DNA of 64,000 nucleotides, from positions 62,001-126,000 of the forward strand of contig NZ_CP083740.1 of the NCBI RefSeq assembly GCF_020150455.1. Reading direction: 5' to 3'. The notes below the pieces were generated by a model. The model made no database searches and was not told the DNA's origin. It saw nothing but the letters and a program-made list of their open reading frames with translations. Source of the stretch: Bremerella sp. TYQ1 (GTDB lineage: Bacteria; Planctomycetota; Planctomycetia; Pirellulales; Pirellulaceae). Shown piece by piece: positions 26,711 to 34,570 of this stretch (position 1 is its first letter; every line of letters begins with the position of its first letter). Both the position numbers and the translations under genes were made by a program.

Positions 26711-29700
26711 TTAATTGTCTTCGGTCCCGGCCCAGTGACGATCATGCATGCCGAGATTCATTTTGAACTCCTTGAAGCCTGCAAAGACGACCGGCACCAC
26801 GAACAGCGTCAGCAGCTCCACGGTCATGCCCCCCACGACTGGCCAGGCCATCGCTTTGGCGACATCGCTGCCACGCCCTGTCGACAGGAAGACCGGCACC
26901 AGAGCAATGATTGTCGTGAAGGTGGTCATCAAGCAGGGACGGATCCGTTTCATGCCGGCCTCGACCGTCGCGTTGCGGATGTCGGCAATCGTCTCTAAAC
27001 GCTTTCGCGTAAAGACCTGATCGAGGTAGGTGGCCATGACCACGCCGTCGTCGACCGCAATTCCAAACAGGGCGATGAAACCCACCCAGACCGCCGTGTT
27101 GATCTCCACGGAGTTGATTGCCAAGCAAATCATGCCCCCAGCGAATGCAACTGGGATGCCAGCGAACACGGCCAACGTGATCGGGAGATGGCGAAATTGC
27201 AGGTAAATGATGAACAGGTTGACCAGAATGACGAGGGGAATCACCCACATCAAGCGTTGGTTGGCTTCGATCTGGTTCTGAAACGATCCTACCGGCTTCA
27301 ATGCATACCCGGCCGGAAGGGAAAGTGTTCCGTTCTGTTGCGCTTCACGTAAGCTCTGCTCGACGGAGTCGACCGTTTCCAGATCGCCCAATGATCCTGC
27401 CGGAGAGAACGAAACGTGCGCTACCAAGCGTGCATCTTCGCTATTGATCACGCCTGGCCCCCAGGTGGTGTTCATCTTGGCCAGATTGGCCAGTGGAATG
27501 ACTTCGCCGGATTGGGTGACGACAGGAAGTTCGTCCAACGCATACAGTTGCTCTCGGAGTTGCCGTTCGTACCGCACGCGAATTGGATAGCGTTCTCTCC
27601 CTTCGACCGTCTTGGTGACATTGGCACCCCCCAGGGCCGTTTCAATCACTTGATTCACCATCGCCGTGGACATGCCATAACGGGCCGCTGTATCCCGATC
27701 GACATCGAACTCGACGTAGGGTTTGCCGAGCACGATATCGGGATTGACGGTCGCCGCGTTGATCTGTGGCAGCGTTTTCAGGAAGTCAGCGACCTGAATG
27801 GATGCGTTGGCGAGTCCATCAAGGCTGTCGCCGTAGATCCGAATAGCCATCGAGGCTTTGATGCCGCTTTGCAGCATCACAACACGTCCCTCAATCGGTT
27901 GAAGCGGCGACGCTGGCGTGACGCCGGGTAGGGTTGCAACCGCGTTGATTTGTTCCCAAATGTCCTGGGTGGAAATTCCCTCTCGCCACTGATCGACTGG
28001 CTTGAGCATTACGTACGTTTCGATCATGGCCGCGGGCGCAGGGTCCAGGGCGGACTCCACTCGGCCAATTTTCCCAAGAACGTTTTGCACCTCGGGAATT
28101 TCTTTGATCAACGCATCTTGGGTCTGAAGCACTTCCATTGCCTGCGAGAAGCTGGCCGCTGGGTAAAGCGTGGGCATGTAGAACCAGCTTCCTTCATCCA
28201 GGGCGATCCAGTCGTCTGATTCAAGGCCAGGCAGCGTATGCTTCAGATCGACATATCCCGGTACCCCGTTCAGATTAGTACCCAGGTAGCTGCTTGCGGT
28301 TTCCGCGGGACGCAGGATTGTGGGAAGTCCGAGCCAAGCACCAAGTCCCAAAAGAATCATCATCGCCGGCAGTGCCAGGAACGCACCCTTTCGCGCCAGG
28401 AACAACCGCAGTAACGGTTCATACACCCATAGGATAATCCGGCTGACAGGGTTTTCATCGACAGGCCGCAGTCTCTCGCCGAGCGTCCAATACCCAACGA
28501 TACCCAGGAGCAGGCCTGCCGATATCACGGATATCCAAGTTGGGATGTTGAGCAGGTCCTGAAGCGTGTCGCCGAACATGAACCCAAGCAGCATCCCGGT
28601 CAGGCCAAGGCCAATGGCGCCGATCCACCTTGTCCGGGTGCTCGAATGACTGGAACGTAGCAGGACTCGGCTTAAGAACGGCACAAGTGTCACGGCGACA
28701 ATCAATGCGGCCACCAATGCGAATGTCTTCGTCCAGGCCAGGGGCGCGAAGAGCTTGTAGTCGCGTCCCGTGAGCATGAATACCGGTAGGAAGCTCACGA
28801 CTGTCGTCATCACCGCTGTGACGACTGCTGGGGCCACCTCGCCGGCAGCTTTGTTAATGACACGAAGCCTTTCGGAACTGCCGCCGGGCCGACCGTCGCG
28901 TTCCCAGTCGGCCAGTTGGTCGTAGATGCTCTCGGAGACGATGATTCCCATGTCGACCATGGTGCCGATCGCAATGGCAATTCCCGCAAGTGACATGATA
29001 TTCGCATCGACACCAAAAACATGCATGCCGATAAACGCTAACAGTACCGCAACCGGTAGCGATACGGCCACCACGATACTTGCCCGAAAGTGGAGCAAGA
29101 AAAGAAGAATCACCGCACCTGTGATAAGAATCTCTTGAAACAGGGCGGATGTGAGTGTGGCGATGGTCTCATCAATCAGGCCGGTTCGGTCATAAACAAT
29201 GTTCACCTTCACGCCGTTGAGGCTAGGCTCGATCTGCTTGATCTTTGCTTTGACCCGGTCGATGACCGCGCGCGGGTTCTCGCCGAATCGCATCACGACG
29301 ACACCCCCGACCGCTTCGGTACCGTTAAGGTCGATCGCGCCGCGGCGAAATTCTGGACCTAACTGTACGCGTCCAAGGTCACGCACGCGGAGGGGAATAC
29401 CATCTTGCGAGCGGACGACGGTCTTCTCGATGTCCTCGACGGCTTGACTGGTATCTTGATTGGCGCCAATGAAGCCCTTTCCACGAATAATGAACTCCAT
29501 GCCGCCTGACTCGATGGTTTTCGCACCGACATCGATGTTCGATTTACGAACCGCTTCAACCAACTGATCGAGCGGAACGTTGTGAAAGCGGAGCCGGTCC
29601 GGGTCGATTTCAATTTGGTACTGACGAACATATCCACCCACGCTGGCAACTTCACTGACTCCAGGCACCGACTGTAGCTCGTATTTCACGACGAAGTCCT

Positions 29701-30175
29701 GCAGGCTGCGCAACTCGGCAAGGTTCGTTCCTTCTGGAGAATCGAGCGTGTAATACAGAACCTGTCCCAGCCCGGTGGCATCTGGGCCAAGCGTCGGGAC
29801 GACACCTTCCGGCAGCATCGCCCCAGCCGTGCCGAGTTGCTCCAGGACACGTGAACGAGCCCAGTAGAAATCGGTACTGTCTTTGAAGGTGACCTGGACG
29901 AAGCTGTAACCAAAAAGGCTTTTTCCGCGAACCGATTCAGCATCGGGAACCGCCAGTAAGGCAACCGAGAGGGGGTAGGTGATCTGGTCTTCGATGTCTT
30001 TAGGGGAACGACCGGGCCAGGCCGTAAAGACGATGACCTGGTTTTCGCCGATGTTAGGAATGGCGTCGATCGGCACCTGCTGGGCAGAGTACCATCCGAA
30101 GCCGATGGTCACGAACAACAGAATCACCATGATCAAGCGTTCGCGAACGCAAAAGGAGATGATGTGGCTCAACAT
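26711..30175 (-). CDS. cusA: CusA-like heavy-metal RND efflux pump with extra membrane helices
   Basis: The product has 1154 residues from ATG 30175, with AGGAG 8 bases upstream and 1 base after the adaptor stop. It opens MLSHIISFCVRERLIMV and has TM4 motif AIGTMVDMGIIVSES at about 397-412, the AIGxMVD type of CusA. Between TM6 and TM7 it carries about 100 additional residues with two extra hydrophobic helices (WIGAIGLGLTGMLLGFMFG and WISVISAGLLLGIVGYW), which explains the excess over the usual 1050. CusA-type pumps export Cu+ and Ag+ by proton antiport. It is a close paralogue of the pump at 37624. Metal choice is inferred. Confidence 0.93.
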   Translation of the reverse strand: MLSHIISFCVRERLIMVILLFVTIGFGWYSAQQVPIDAIPNIGENQVIVFTAWPGRSPKDIEDQITYPLSVALLAVPDAESVRGKSLFGYSFVQVTFKDSTDFYWARSRVLEQLGTAGAMLPEGVVPTLGPDATGLGQVLYYTLDSPEGTNLAELRSLQDFVVKYELQSVPGVSEVASVGGYVRQYQIEIDPDRLRFHNVPLDQLVEAVRKSNIDVGAKTIESGGMEFIIRGKGFIGANQDTSQAVEDIEKTVVRSQDGIPLRVRDLGRVQLGPEFRRGAIDLNGTEAVGGVVVMRFGENPRAVIDRVKAKIKQIEPSLNGVKVNIVYDRTGLIDETIATLTSALFQEILITGAVILLFLLHFRASIVVAVSLPVAVLLAFIGMHVFGVDANIMSLAGIAIAIGTMVDMGIIVSESIYDQLADWERDGRPGGSSERLRVINKAAGEVAPAVVTAVMTTVVSFLPVFMLTGRDYKLFAPLAWTKTFALVAALIVAVTLVPFLSRVLLRSSHSSTRTRWIGAIGLGLTGMLLGFMFGDTLQDLLNIPTWISVISAGLLLGIVGYWTLGERLRPVDENPVSRIILWVYEPLLRLFLARKGAFLALPAMMILLGLGAWLGLPTILRPAETASSYLGTNLNGVPGYVDLKHTLPGLESDDWIALDEGSWFYMPTLYPAASFSQAMEVLQTQDALIKEIPEVQNVLGKIGRVESALDPAPAAMIETYVMLKPVDQWREGISTQDIWEQINAVATLPGVTPASPLQPIEGRVVMLQSGIKASMAIRIYGDSLDGLANASIQVADFLKTLPQINAATVNPDIVLGKPYVEFDVDRDTAARYGMSTAMVNQVIETALGGANVTKTVEGRERYPIRVRYERQLREQLYALDELPVVTQSGEVIPLANLAKMNTTWGPGVINSEDARLVAHVSFSPAGSLGDLETVDSVEQSLREAQQNGTLSLPAGYALKPVGSFQNQIEANQRLMWVIPLVILVNLFIIYLQFRHLPITLAVFAGIPVAFAGGMICLAINSVEINTAVWVGFIALFGIAVDDGVVMATYLDQVFTRKRLETIADIRNATVEAGMKRIRPCLMTTFTTIIALVPVFLSTGRGSDVAKAMAWPVVGGMTVELLTLFVVPVVFAGFKEFKMNLGMHDRHWAGTEDN

Positions 30176-30176
30176 C

Positions 30177-32216
30177 TTATTGCTCCTCTCCGCTGGTGGG
30201 CTCGTGCTGATGTGCTTCATGCGGTGTCATGTTCGATATCATCACCGGCGGAATCGTGCGGACGTGCTCGCCGCAGCGAAGCATTTCGCTTCCATAGTAA
30301 GGATTTAGCAATCGGTCGTTGGCTTGTAGCCAGTCTCCCTCACCTTCTTTGACCATGGGGCAGAAGAACTGGTGGAACTCTTGTTTCGCCTGGGAACCTC
30401 GGATGGATGTCGCGAGTTGTAAGACGGCATGGCTGATCGGTTTGAACTGCTTACGGGCATCGTCGATCGATTGATGATGTAGATGCTGAGAACGATCCGC
30501 AATCGTTTGCAGTCGCTCGCGTGTCTTGTCATCAAGCTGCGCGGAAGTGGCTAATTGCATGGCGGCGTTGTAAAGGGTTAACGCGGCACCTGGCGACGGC
30601 TTTTTGTCCGAAGCGAGTTGGCTCTGGATGGTGAAGTAGGCTTGGTAGGCGGCCTCTAGAGTGACCCCTTCCTGCCCTTCGATGGGCGAAATGTCGATGG
30701 AGTCGAATTCCATCGGAGTATTGCGGTTTCCCTCTTTCTCATAGCGAGTCGGGTCGATCAGACTCGGCTTGCCTGCCAATTGCATTTGGGAATCGATCAG
30801 GAAGTTACCGGAAGTGGCGACCTGTTCGCCTGGCTTCACTCCTTCCAGGATGACGGCCTTGTCTCTTAGGATCGGACCGATCTTCACCGTACGAATCTCG
30901 AACCGTCCTGGCTCGGTCTCCACGTAGACCACGCTATTGTCTCCTGCCATCAAGAGGGCAGAGCGTGGAACAACGACCGATGCCGTCCGCTCGACCGGCT
31001 GCTCGGTGTATCCGTAGCGAGATGTGGGAACGAGGTCCATGCCGCAGATAGGACAGGTGCCCGGTTGGTCTTGAATGATTTGTGGATGCATAGGACTGAT
31101 CCACTTGCCGGCGAGTTGTTCGTCGTAAATCTCTCCTTGCGGACCGATGGGGATCTCGATCTTGGCGACGGCATAGTCGCCTGGTCGTAGTTGACCTTGA
31201 TCATTCTTGAATTCAACCCGAACACCGACCGTGCGGTTCTTCTTGTCGACGCGAGGATCAACAAACGCAACGCGGCCGATAAGAGTCTCGCCGGGACGAG
31301 AAGTCAGCTCGGCTTTGACCACTTGTCCAAAGCGAACACGTGACGCATCCTCAGGATAGAGTTCCAGCATGAGCCAAACGGTCGACAGATTGGCGATCCG
31401 GTAGATCGGTTCGCCGGAAGAAATATACTTCCCTTCTTCCGCGAGTTTTTCGATGACAGTACCACCCATGGGGGCGTAAATCGTTAGCCGCGACTCCGCT
31501 TTACTGGAGGTCTCAAGTTGATCGAGCTGTGCGGTCGTCATGCCCAGTTCCACAAGTTTCTGCCGCGAGCTTTCAAGTAGCTTTTGCTGGGCTTCACGGA
31601 TCGATGCCAGGGAGGTGTTTTCCGTGCGTTGGACACTACTTCGAGCTTCGAGAAACTCGGCCTGGGCTGCATAAAGCTGTGGACTATAGACCACGGCCAA
31701 GTGGTCCCCTTTCGCGACGACGACCCCCGTATAATCCGCGAAGAGTCGTTCGACGCGTCCATCGATATACGCGGCGATGGTTGCTTGTCGACTCTCGTCG
31801 ATCTCAATCGATCCAATCGTTTCCAGCGTGACTGAGACGGGCTCAGACGTCACTGCGGCCGTCTTGATTTGGGCGAGGCGTCGCTGAGCAGGTTCGATCG
31901 TGATGGCGAACTGATCGAGATCGGCGCTGCCTGACGATGCCGGCACTAAGGCCATCCCACAAATAGGACAGCGCCCCGGACCGGGCTGACGAATCTGAGG
32001 ATGCATCGGGCACGTGTAGATCTGCTGACTATCACCGCTCGCTCCAGCGGATGGGGAGGCGTCGCCAGCACCAATCCAACCGATGCGTTGGGCGAGCCCC
32101 AAGAGGACAATAAGTAAGACCCCAGCGATGAGGAACGTTCCGATCGGAGCTAAACGCGACATCCACCAGCGGATCGAGTGGGACCGAGGTTGTGGGGGAT
32201 CAGGTGAGTTCGCCAT
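30177..32216 (-). CDS. CusB-like RND adaptor with two heavy-metal-binding domains and a CusF/DUF3347-like tail
   Basis: The product has 679 residues, using ATG 32216 rather than the longer frame from 32324, whose N-terminus is Arg/Pro-rich and not signal-like. A membrane anchor lies at about 22-44. The heavy-metal-binding domains are near 67-92 ([17 protein letters not shown]) and 367-397 (SPMHPQI, CPICGMDLVP). The barrel-sandwich and coiled-coil adaptor core lies between and after. A C-terminal segment from about 540 resembles DUF3347, ending in FFCPMVKEGEGDWLQ and YYGSEMLRCG. It precedes the pump by 1 base and links it to an outer-membrane factor (perhaps 44076). Confidence 0.92.
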   Translation of the reverse strand: MANSPDPPQPRSHSIRWWMSRLAPIGTFLIAGVLLIVLLGLAQRIGWIGAGDASPSAGASGDSQQIYTCPMHPQIRQPGPGRCPICGMALVPASSGSADLDQFAITIEPAQRRLAQIKTAAVTSEPVSVTLETIGSIEIDESRQATIAAYIDGRVERLFADYTGVVVAKGDHLAVVYSPQLYAAQAEFLEARSSVQRTENTSLASIREAQQKLLESSRQKLVELGMTTAQLDQLETSSKAESRLTIYAPMGGTVIEKLAEEGKYISSGEPIYRIANLSTVWLMLELYPEDASRVRFGQVVKAELTSRPGETLIGRVAFVDPRVDKKNRTVGVRVEFKNDQGQLRPGDYAVAKIEIPIGPQGEIYDEQLAGKWISPMHPQIIQDQPGTCPICGMDLVPTSRYGYTEQPVERTASVVVPRSALLMAGDNSVVYVETEPGRFEIRTVKIGPILRDKAVILEGVKPGEQVATSGNFLIDSQMQLAGKPSLIDPTRYEKEGNRNTPMEFDSIDISPIEGQEGVTLEAAYQAYFTIQSQLASDKKPSPGAALTLYNAAMQLATSAQLDDKTRERLQTIADRSQHLHHQSIDDARKQFKPISHAVLQLATSIRGSQAKQEFHQFFCPMVKEGEGDWLQANDRLLNPYYGSEMLRCGEHVRTIPPVMISNMTPHEAHQHEPTSGEEQ

Positions 32217-32349
32217 GATCAAATCCAATCGGCAAGGGGGAAGCAAGGGAGAGCGGCTGGACCGGAACAAGTCGCCAGCATTGGACCGCGCCAGGAACTG
32301 CCCCAGCCAGCCGCTCGTATTCACGTAGTTAAGCCTTGGTTAAACAACG

Positions 32350-32655
32350 TTACGAATGCTGGTGATCATGGTCACCATGGTCGTGGGCACCAGGATTGGG
32401 GTGCTCATCTGCTTCCGCAAGCTTGGTTGCCTTGTCTTCTTCCGAAAGAGCTTCCCACTTGGGCTTGCAGCCGGGGCAGCAAAACCCAACGGCCTTGCCG
32501 TTCCACTCGGCACGCCCGCCGTCGGCCGCGACTTTGCCACCCATGATGGGGCAGTACTGGTTCACGGTTTGGGCCGTGTCAGGGGTGTCTCCGGAGGATT
32601 GATTGCAGCCCAAGAGCAAAACGGTCGCGCAAAGCGACAACAATAGATAACGCAT
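32350..32655 (-). CDS. Small lipoprotein with CPI/CCxxC metal module and His tail
   Basis: The product has 101 residues with a lipobox LLLGC (C17). The core is YCPIMGGKVA (C35) and GFCCPGC (C59, C60, C63), a YHS-like module also found at 37127 and at the end of the adaptor at 41130. The C-terminal 17 residues are His/Asp-rich (HDHGDHDHQHS). AGGA lies 8 bases before the ATG. It is located between the Cys-rich protein and the adaptor gene in one operon. It is probably a periplasmic metal chaperone or sponge; this is inferred. Confidence 0.82.
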   Translation of the reverse strand: MRYLLLSLCATVLLLGCNQSSGDTPDTAQTVNQYCPIMGGKVAADGGRAEWNGKAVGFCCPGCKPKWEALSEEDKATKLAEADEHPNPGAHDHGDHDHQHS

Positions 32656-32759
32656 GGTTATTTCCTACGTTGGTGAATCGTGTTTGAGATCGCCCAGTTA
32701 GGGCGAAGTAGCAGACGTATCGGAGGATCGCTCCGAGCAAAGAATCGACGCCGTGGTCG

Positions 32760-33227
32760 TTACGTCAGCCAAACACAGAGAACCGTCTGCTTCTCAGCCG
32801 CTAAGGCCAATGCAGGACGGTCGGTCTTAGGAAAAAGGGTCGTTCGACAGCAGACGGCTTCGTACTCGCAAGTCACGGTCGCCAAGTGCAGGTCAGCCAG
32901 GTCATGAAACTCCAACGTCGACGAGACCGGCAGAGGCTGTTCTTGGACGGGACTTGAAAGATGGCAACTGCACCCTGTTGAGGTGTGAACCCCGTCATCA
33001 CGCGACGGATCAGGATCTGGAGTCGAGGAAGAGCCGGATCGGCAGTGGGAGCAACTCGACGGTACCCCGTCTTTCGTCCGTGGATTATGGCAACAACACT
33101 GCGTCAGACAGGCCGATGCCGATGTCATCGAACAGCGACACTGGCCAGCGTGAGCGAAACAGACCGACTGCGTCAGCATCATCAATGCTGCGAAAAAGAC
33201 GGCCAAATTGCTCACAAATGAGATCAC
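32760..33227 (-). CDS. Small exported Cys-rich protein, first gene of Cus-like operon
   Basis: The product has 155 residues from GTG 33227, which has a GAGG 8 bases upstream and starts a clean signal peptide (ISFVSNLAVFFAALMML). An ATG at 33260 exists but lies before or at the predicted transcription start of the promoter at 33261-33289, so I reject it. Cys motifs are GQCRCSM, ACLTQCCCHNP, SCSHC and GCSCHLS. The family is not recognised, but it has the same role position as the proteins at 1397, 8514 and 43250. It is divergent from the MerR gene. Periplasmic metal binding is inferred. Confidence 0.72.
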   Translation of the reverse strand: MISFVSNLAVFFAALMMLTQSVCFAHAGQCRCSMTSASACLTQCCCHNPRTKDGVPSSCSHCRSGSSSTPDPDPSRDDGVHTSTGCSCHLSSPVQEQPLPVSSTLEFHDLADLHLATVTCEYEAVCCRTTLFPKTDRPALALAAEKQTVLCVWLT

Positions 33228-33260
33228 TTCGGTTTCCTCTAGCCCAGTGGGGATATTCAA

Positions 33261-33289
33261 AGTCTAGGCTGCACTTCAACTTGCGTCAA
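33261..33289 (-). promoter_or_regulatory. Sigma70-like promoter for the Cus-like operon
   Basis: On the minus strand TTGACG (33289-33284), a 17-base spacer and TAGACT (33266-33261) form a good -35/-10 pair. The expected transcription start is near 33254, upstream of GTG 33227 and its GAGG ribosome site. It faces away from the MerR promoter at 33340. Confidence 0.6.
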
Positions 33290-33339
33290 CGTCTAAGTCC
33301 CGCTGGGAATCGTGATTGACTCGGCCTGCAAGGTTTAGC

Positions 33340-33371
33340 TTGACTCCGTACCATAGTACAGGGTCGATAAT
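33340..33371 (+). promoter_or_regulatory. MerR-family operator/promoter of the merR-like operon
   Basis: -35 TTGACT (33340-33345) and -10 GATAAT (33366-33371) are separated by 20 bases, the over-long spacing typical of MerR-activated promoters. A dyad ACTCCGTAC-CATA-GTACAGGGT (33343-33364; 7 of 9 arm positions pair) lies between them. It should be under- or over-twisted by the regulator encoded just downstream, giving metal-dependent autoregulation with the HMA-MauE-like gene. Confidence 0.82.
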
Positions 33372-33391
33372 GCGTGTAAGGAGTTTTTGCT

Positions 33392-33817
33392 ATGCCTCGA
33401 TTTACGATCGGAAGACTTGCCAAGGCGTCGGGCGTCGGTGTCGAAACCATTCGCTTTTATGAAAAGCGAGGCTTGATCGCGCGGCCCAAGGCATTAGGTA
33501 CCTATCGTGAATATTCACCAGAGACGGTCGAGCGGATCCATTTCATCAAACGTGCCCAGGAATTGGGATTCACGTTGGCTGAGATTCTGGAGTTGTTGAG
33601 CTTTGCCGACACTCCCCAAGCGGACCGGAAGGCGGCTAAGCAGTTCGCTACTCAGAAGGTAGAAGAGATTCGCGAGAAGATTACGGACTTACAAAGAATG
33701 CAAGAGTCACTTGGGCACCTGGTCGAGCAGTGCTCTGGGCATGGTCCGATGGAAGGGTGTCCCATCATCGAGGCATTGGCAAATCGCAAACATCACCCAC
33801 AGTCTTTGGAGTCGTAA
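33392..33817 (+). CDS. MerR-family metal-responsive transcription regulator
   Basis: The product has 141 residues. The N-terminal winged helix-turn-helix is FTIGRLAKASGVGVETIRFY (3-22) and YEKRGLIARP; a dimerisation helix runs about 75-112; the C-terminal metal loop is C114-x8-C123 (EQCSGHGPMEGCPII). In MerR three Cys bind Hg; here the position of the first (C82) is not Cys (QADRK), so the metal site is not the classic one. AGGAG lies upstream of ATG 33392. A MerR-type operator precedes the gene. It probably controls its own operon and perhaps the divergent Cus-like operon. Confidence 0.93.
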   Translation: MPRFTIGRLAKASGVGVETIRFYEKRGLIARPKALGTYREYSPETVERIHFIKRAQELGFTLAEILELLSFADTPQADRKAAKQFATQKVEEIREKITDLQRMQESLGHLVEQCSGHGPMEGCPIIEALANRKHHPQSLES

Positions 33818-33820
33818 CCG

Positions 33821-34555
33821 ATGGAAGTTGTTTATCAAAGCAATTTACGATGCGGAAGTTGCCTTAGCAAGCTGAAACCATACCTCGATGCAGAACCGAC
33901 CATTCAACAATGGTCGTCCGATCTCGCCGATCCACGAAAACTCGTCCGAGTTCAACTGAATAGCATCGCGGAAAAGACTCGCGTGCTGGAGTTATTTCAG
34001 CAGGCAGGCTTCTCCGCACAGGAGATTGTCACCGAGAAACCAGATACAAAAGAAGCGTCGAAGTTCAAGCTGTCCACCTATCGTCCACTATTGTTAGTGG
34101 TGGCATACATCCTGGGAGTAACGCTATTTACTGAATTCGCCATTGGCCAGTTCGCGTGGATTCGCGCCATGAACCACTTTATGGGGTTCTTCTTTGTCGG
34201 GTTTGCCTTTTTCAAACTTTTGAACGTGACTGCTTTCGCGGAAGCGTTTCAAGCCTACGATGTCGTGGCCAAGCGATGGCACGGCTATGCAGTGGCCTAC
34301 CCATTTGTGGAGCTGGGGCTAGGGATCTTGTATCTGTCCCAGGCGTTTCCGCTATTGGCCAACGGATTGACGATCGCGGTGATGGGTATCGGCCTGGTCG
34401 GAGTGATCGCAGCTGTTCGTAATCGAAAGCCCATTCAGTGTGCATGCCTGGGCACCGTGTTTAACTTGCCGATGTCCGTAGTGACAATTGTCGAGAATTC
34501 AGCAATGTTGCTCATGGCTGCCATAATGTTAAATCTGGCAACAAACCGCATATAG
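33821..34555 (+). CDS. HMA-like domain fused to MauE/DoxX-type membrane protein
   Basis: The product has 244 residues. The N-terminal 75 residues resemble a heavy-metal-associated domain with CxxC at C11-C14 (RCGSCLSKLKPYL). From about residue 82 four to five membrane helices follow (PLLLVVAYILGVTLF, HFMGFFFVGFAFFKLL, AYPFVELGLGILYL, and ITIVENSAMLLMAAIM), like MauE/DoxX-type proteins, with CACLG in the last loop. The start is 3 bases after the merR stop, so the two are co-expressed. A metal importer/exporter or a redox partner that receives ions from the HMA-like domain is an inference; MerT-like proteins have a comparable genomic position. Confidence 0.75.
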   Translation: MEVVYQSNLRCGSCLSKLKPYLDAEPTIQQWSSDLADPRKLVRVQLNSIAEKTRVLELFQQAGFSAQEIVTEKPDTKEASKFKLSTYRPLLLVVAYILGVTLFTEFAIGQFAWIRAMNHFMGFFFVGFAFFKLLNVTAFAEAFQAYDVVAKRWHGYAVAYPFVELGLGILYLSQAFPLLANGLTIAVMGIGLVGVIAAVRNRKPIQCACLGTVFNLPMSVVTIVENSAMLLMAAIMLNLATNRI

Positions 34556-34570
34556 AAGTGGCTTGAATTG

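Noticed and set aside
33228..33260. ATG 33260 as start of the Cys-rich gene
   Set aside because: The -10 box of the strong promoter ends at 33261, so an mRNA starting near 33254 would lack this ATG; GTG 33227 has a proper ribosome site and signal peptide.
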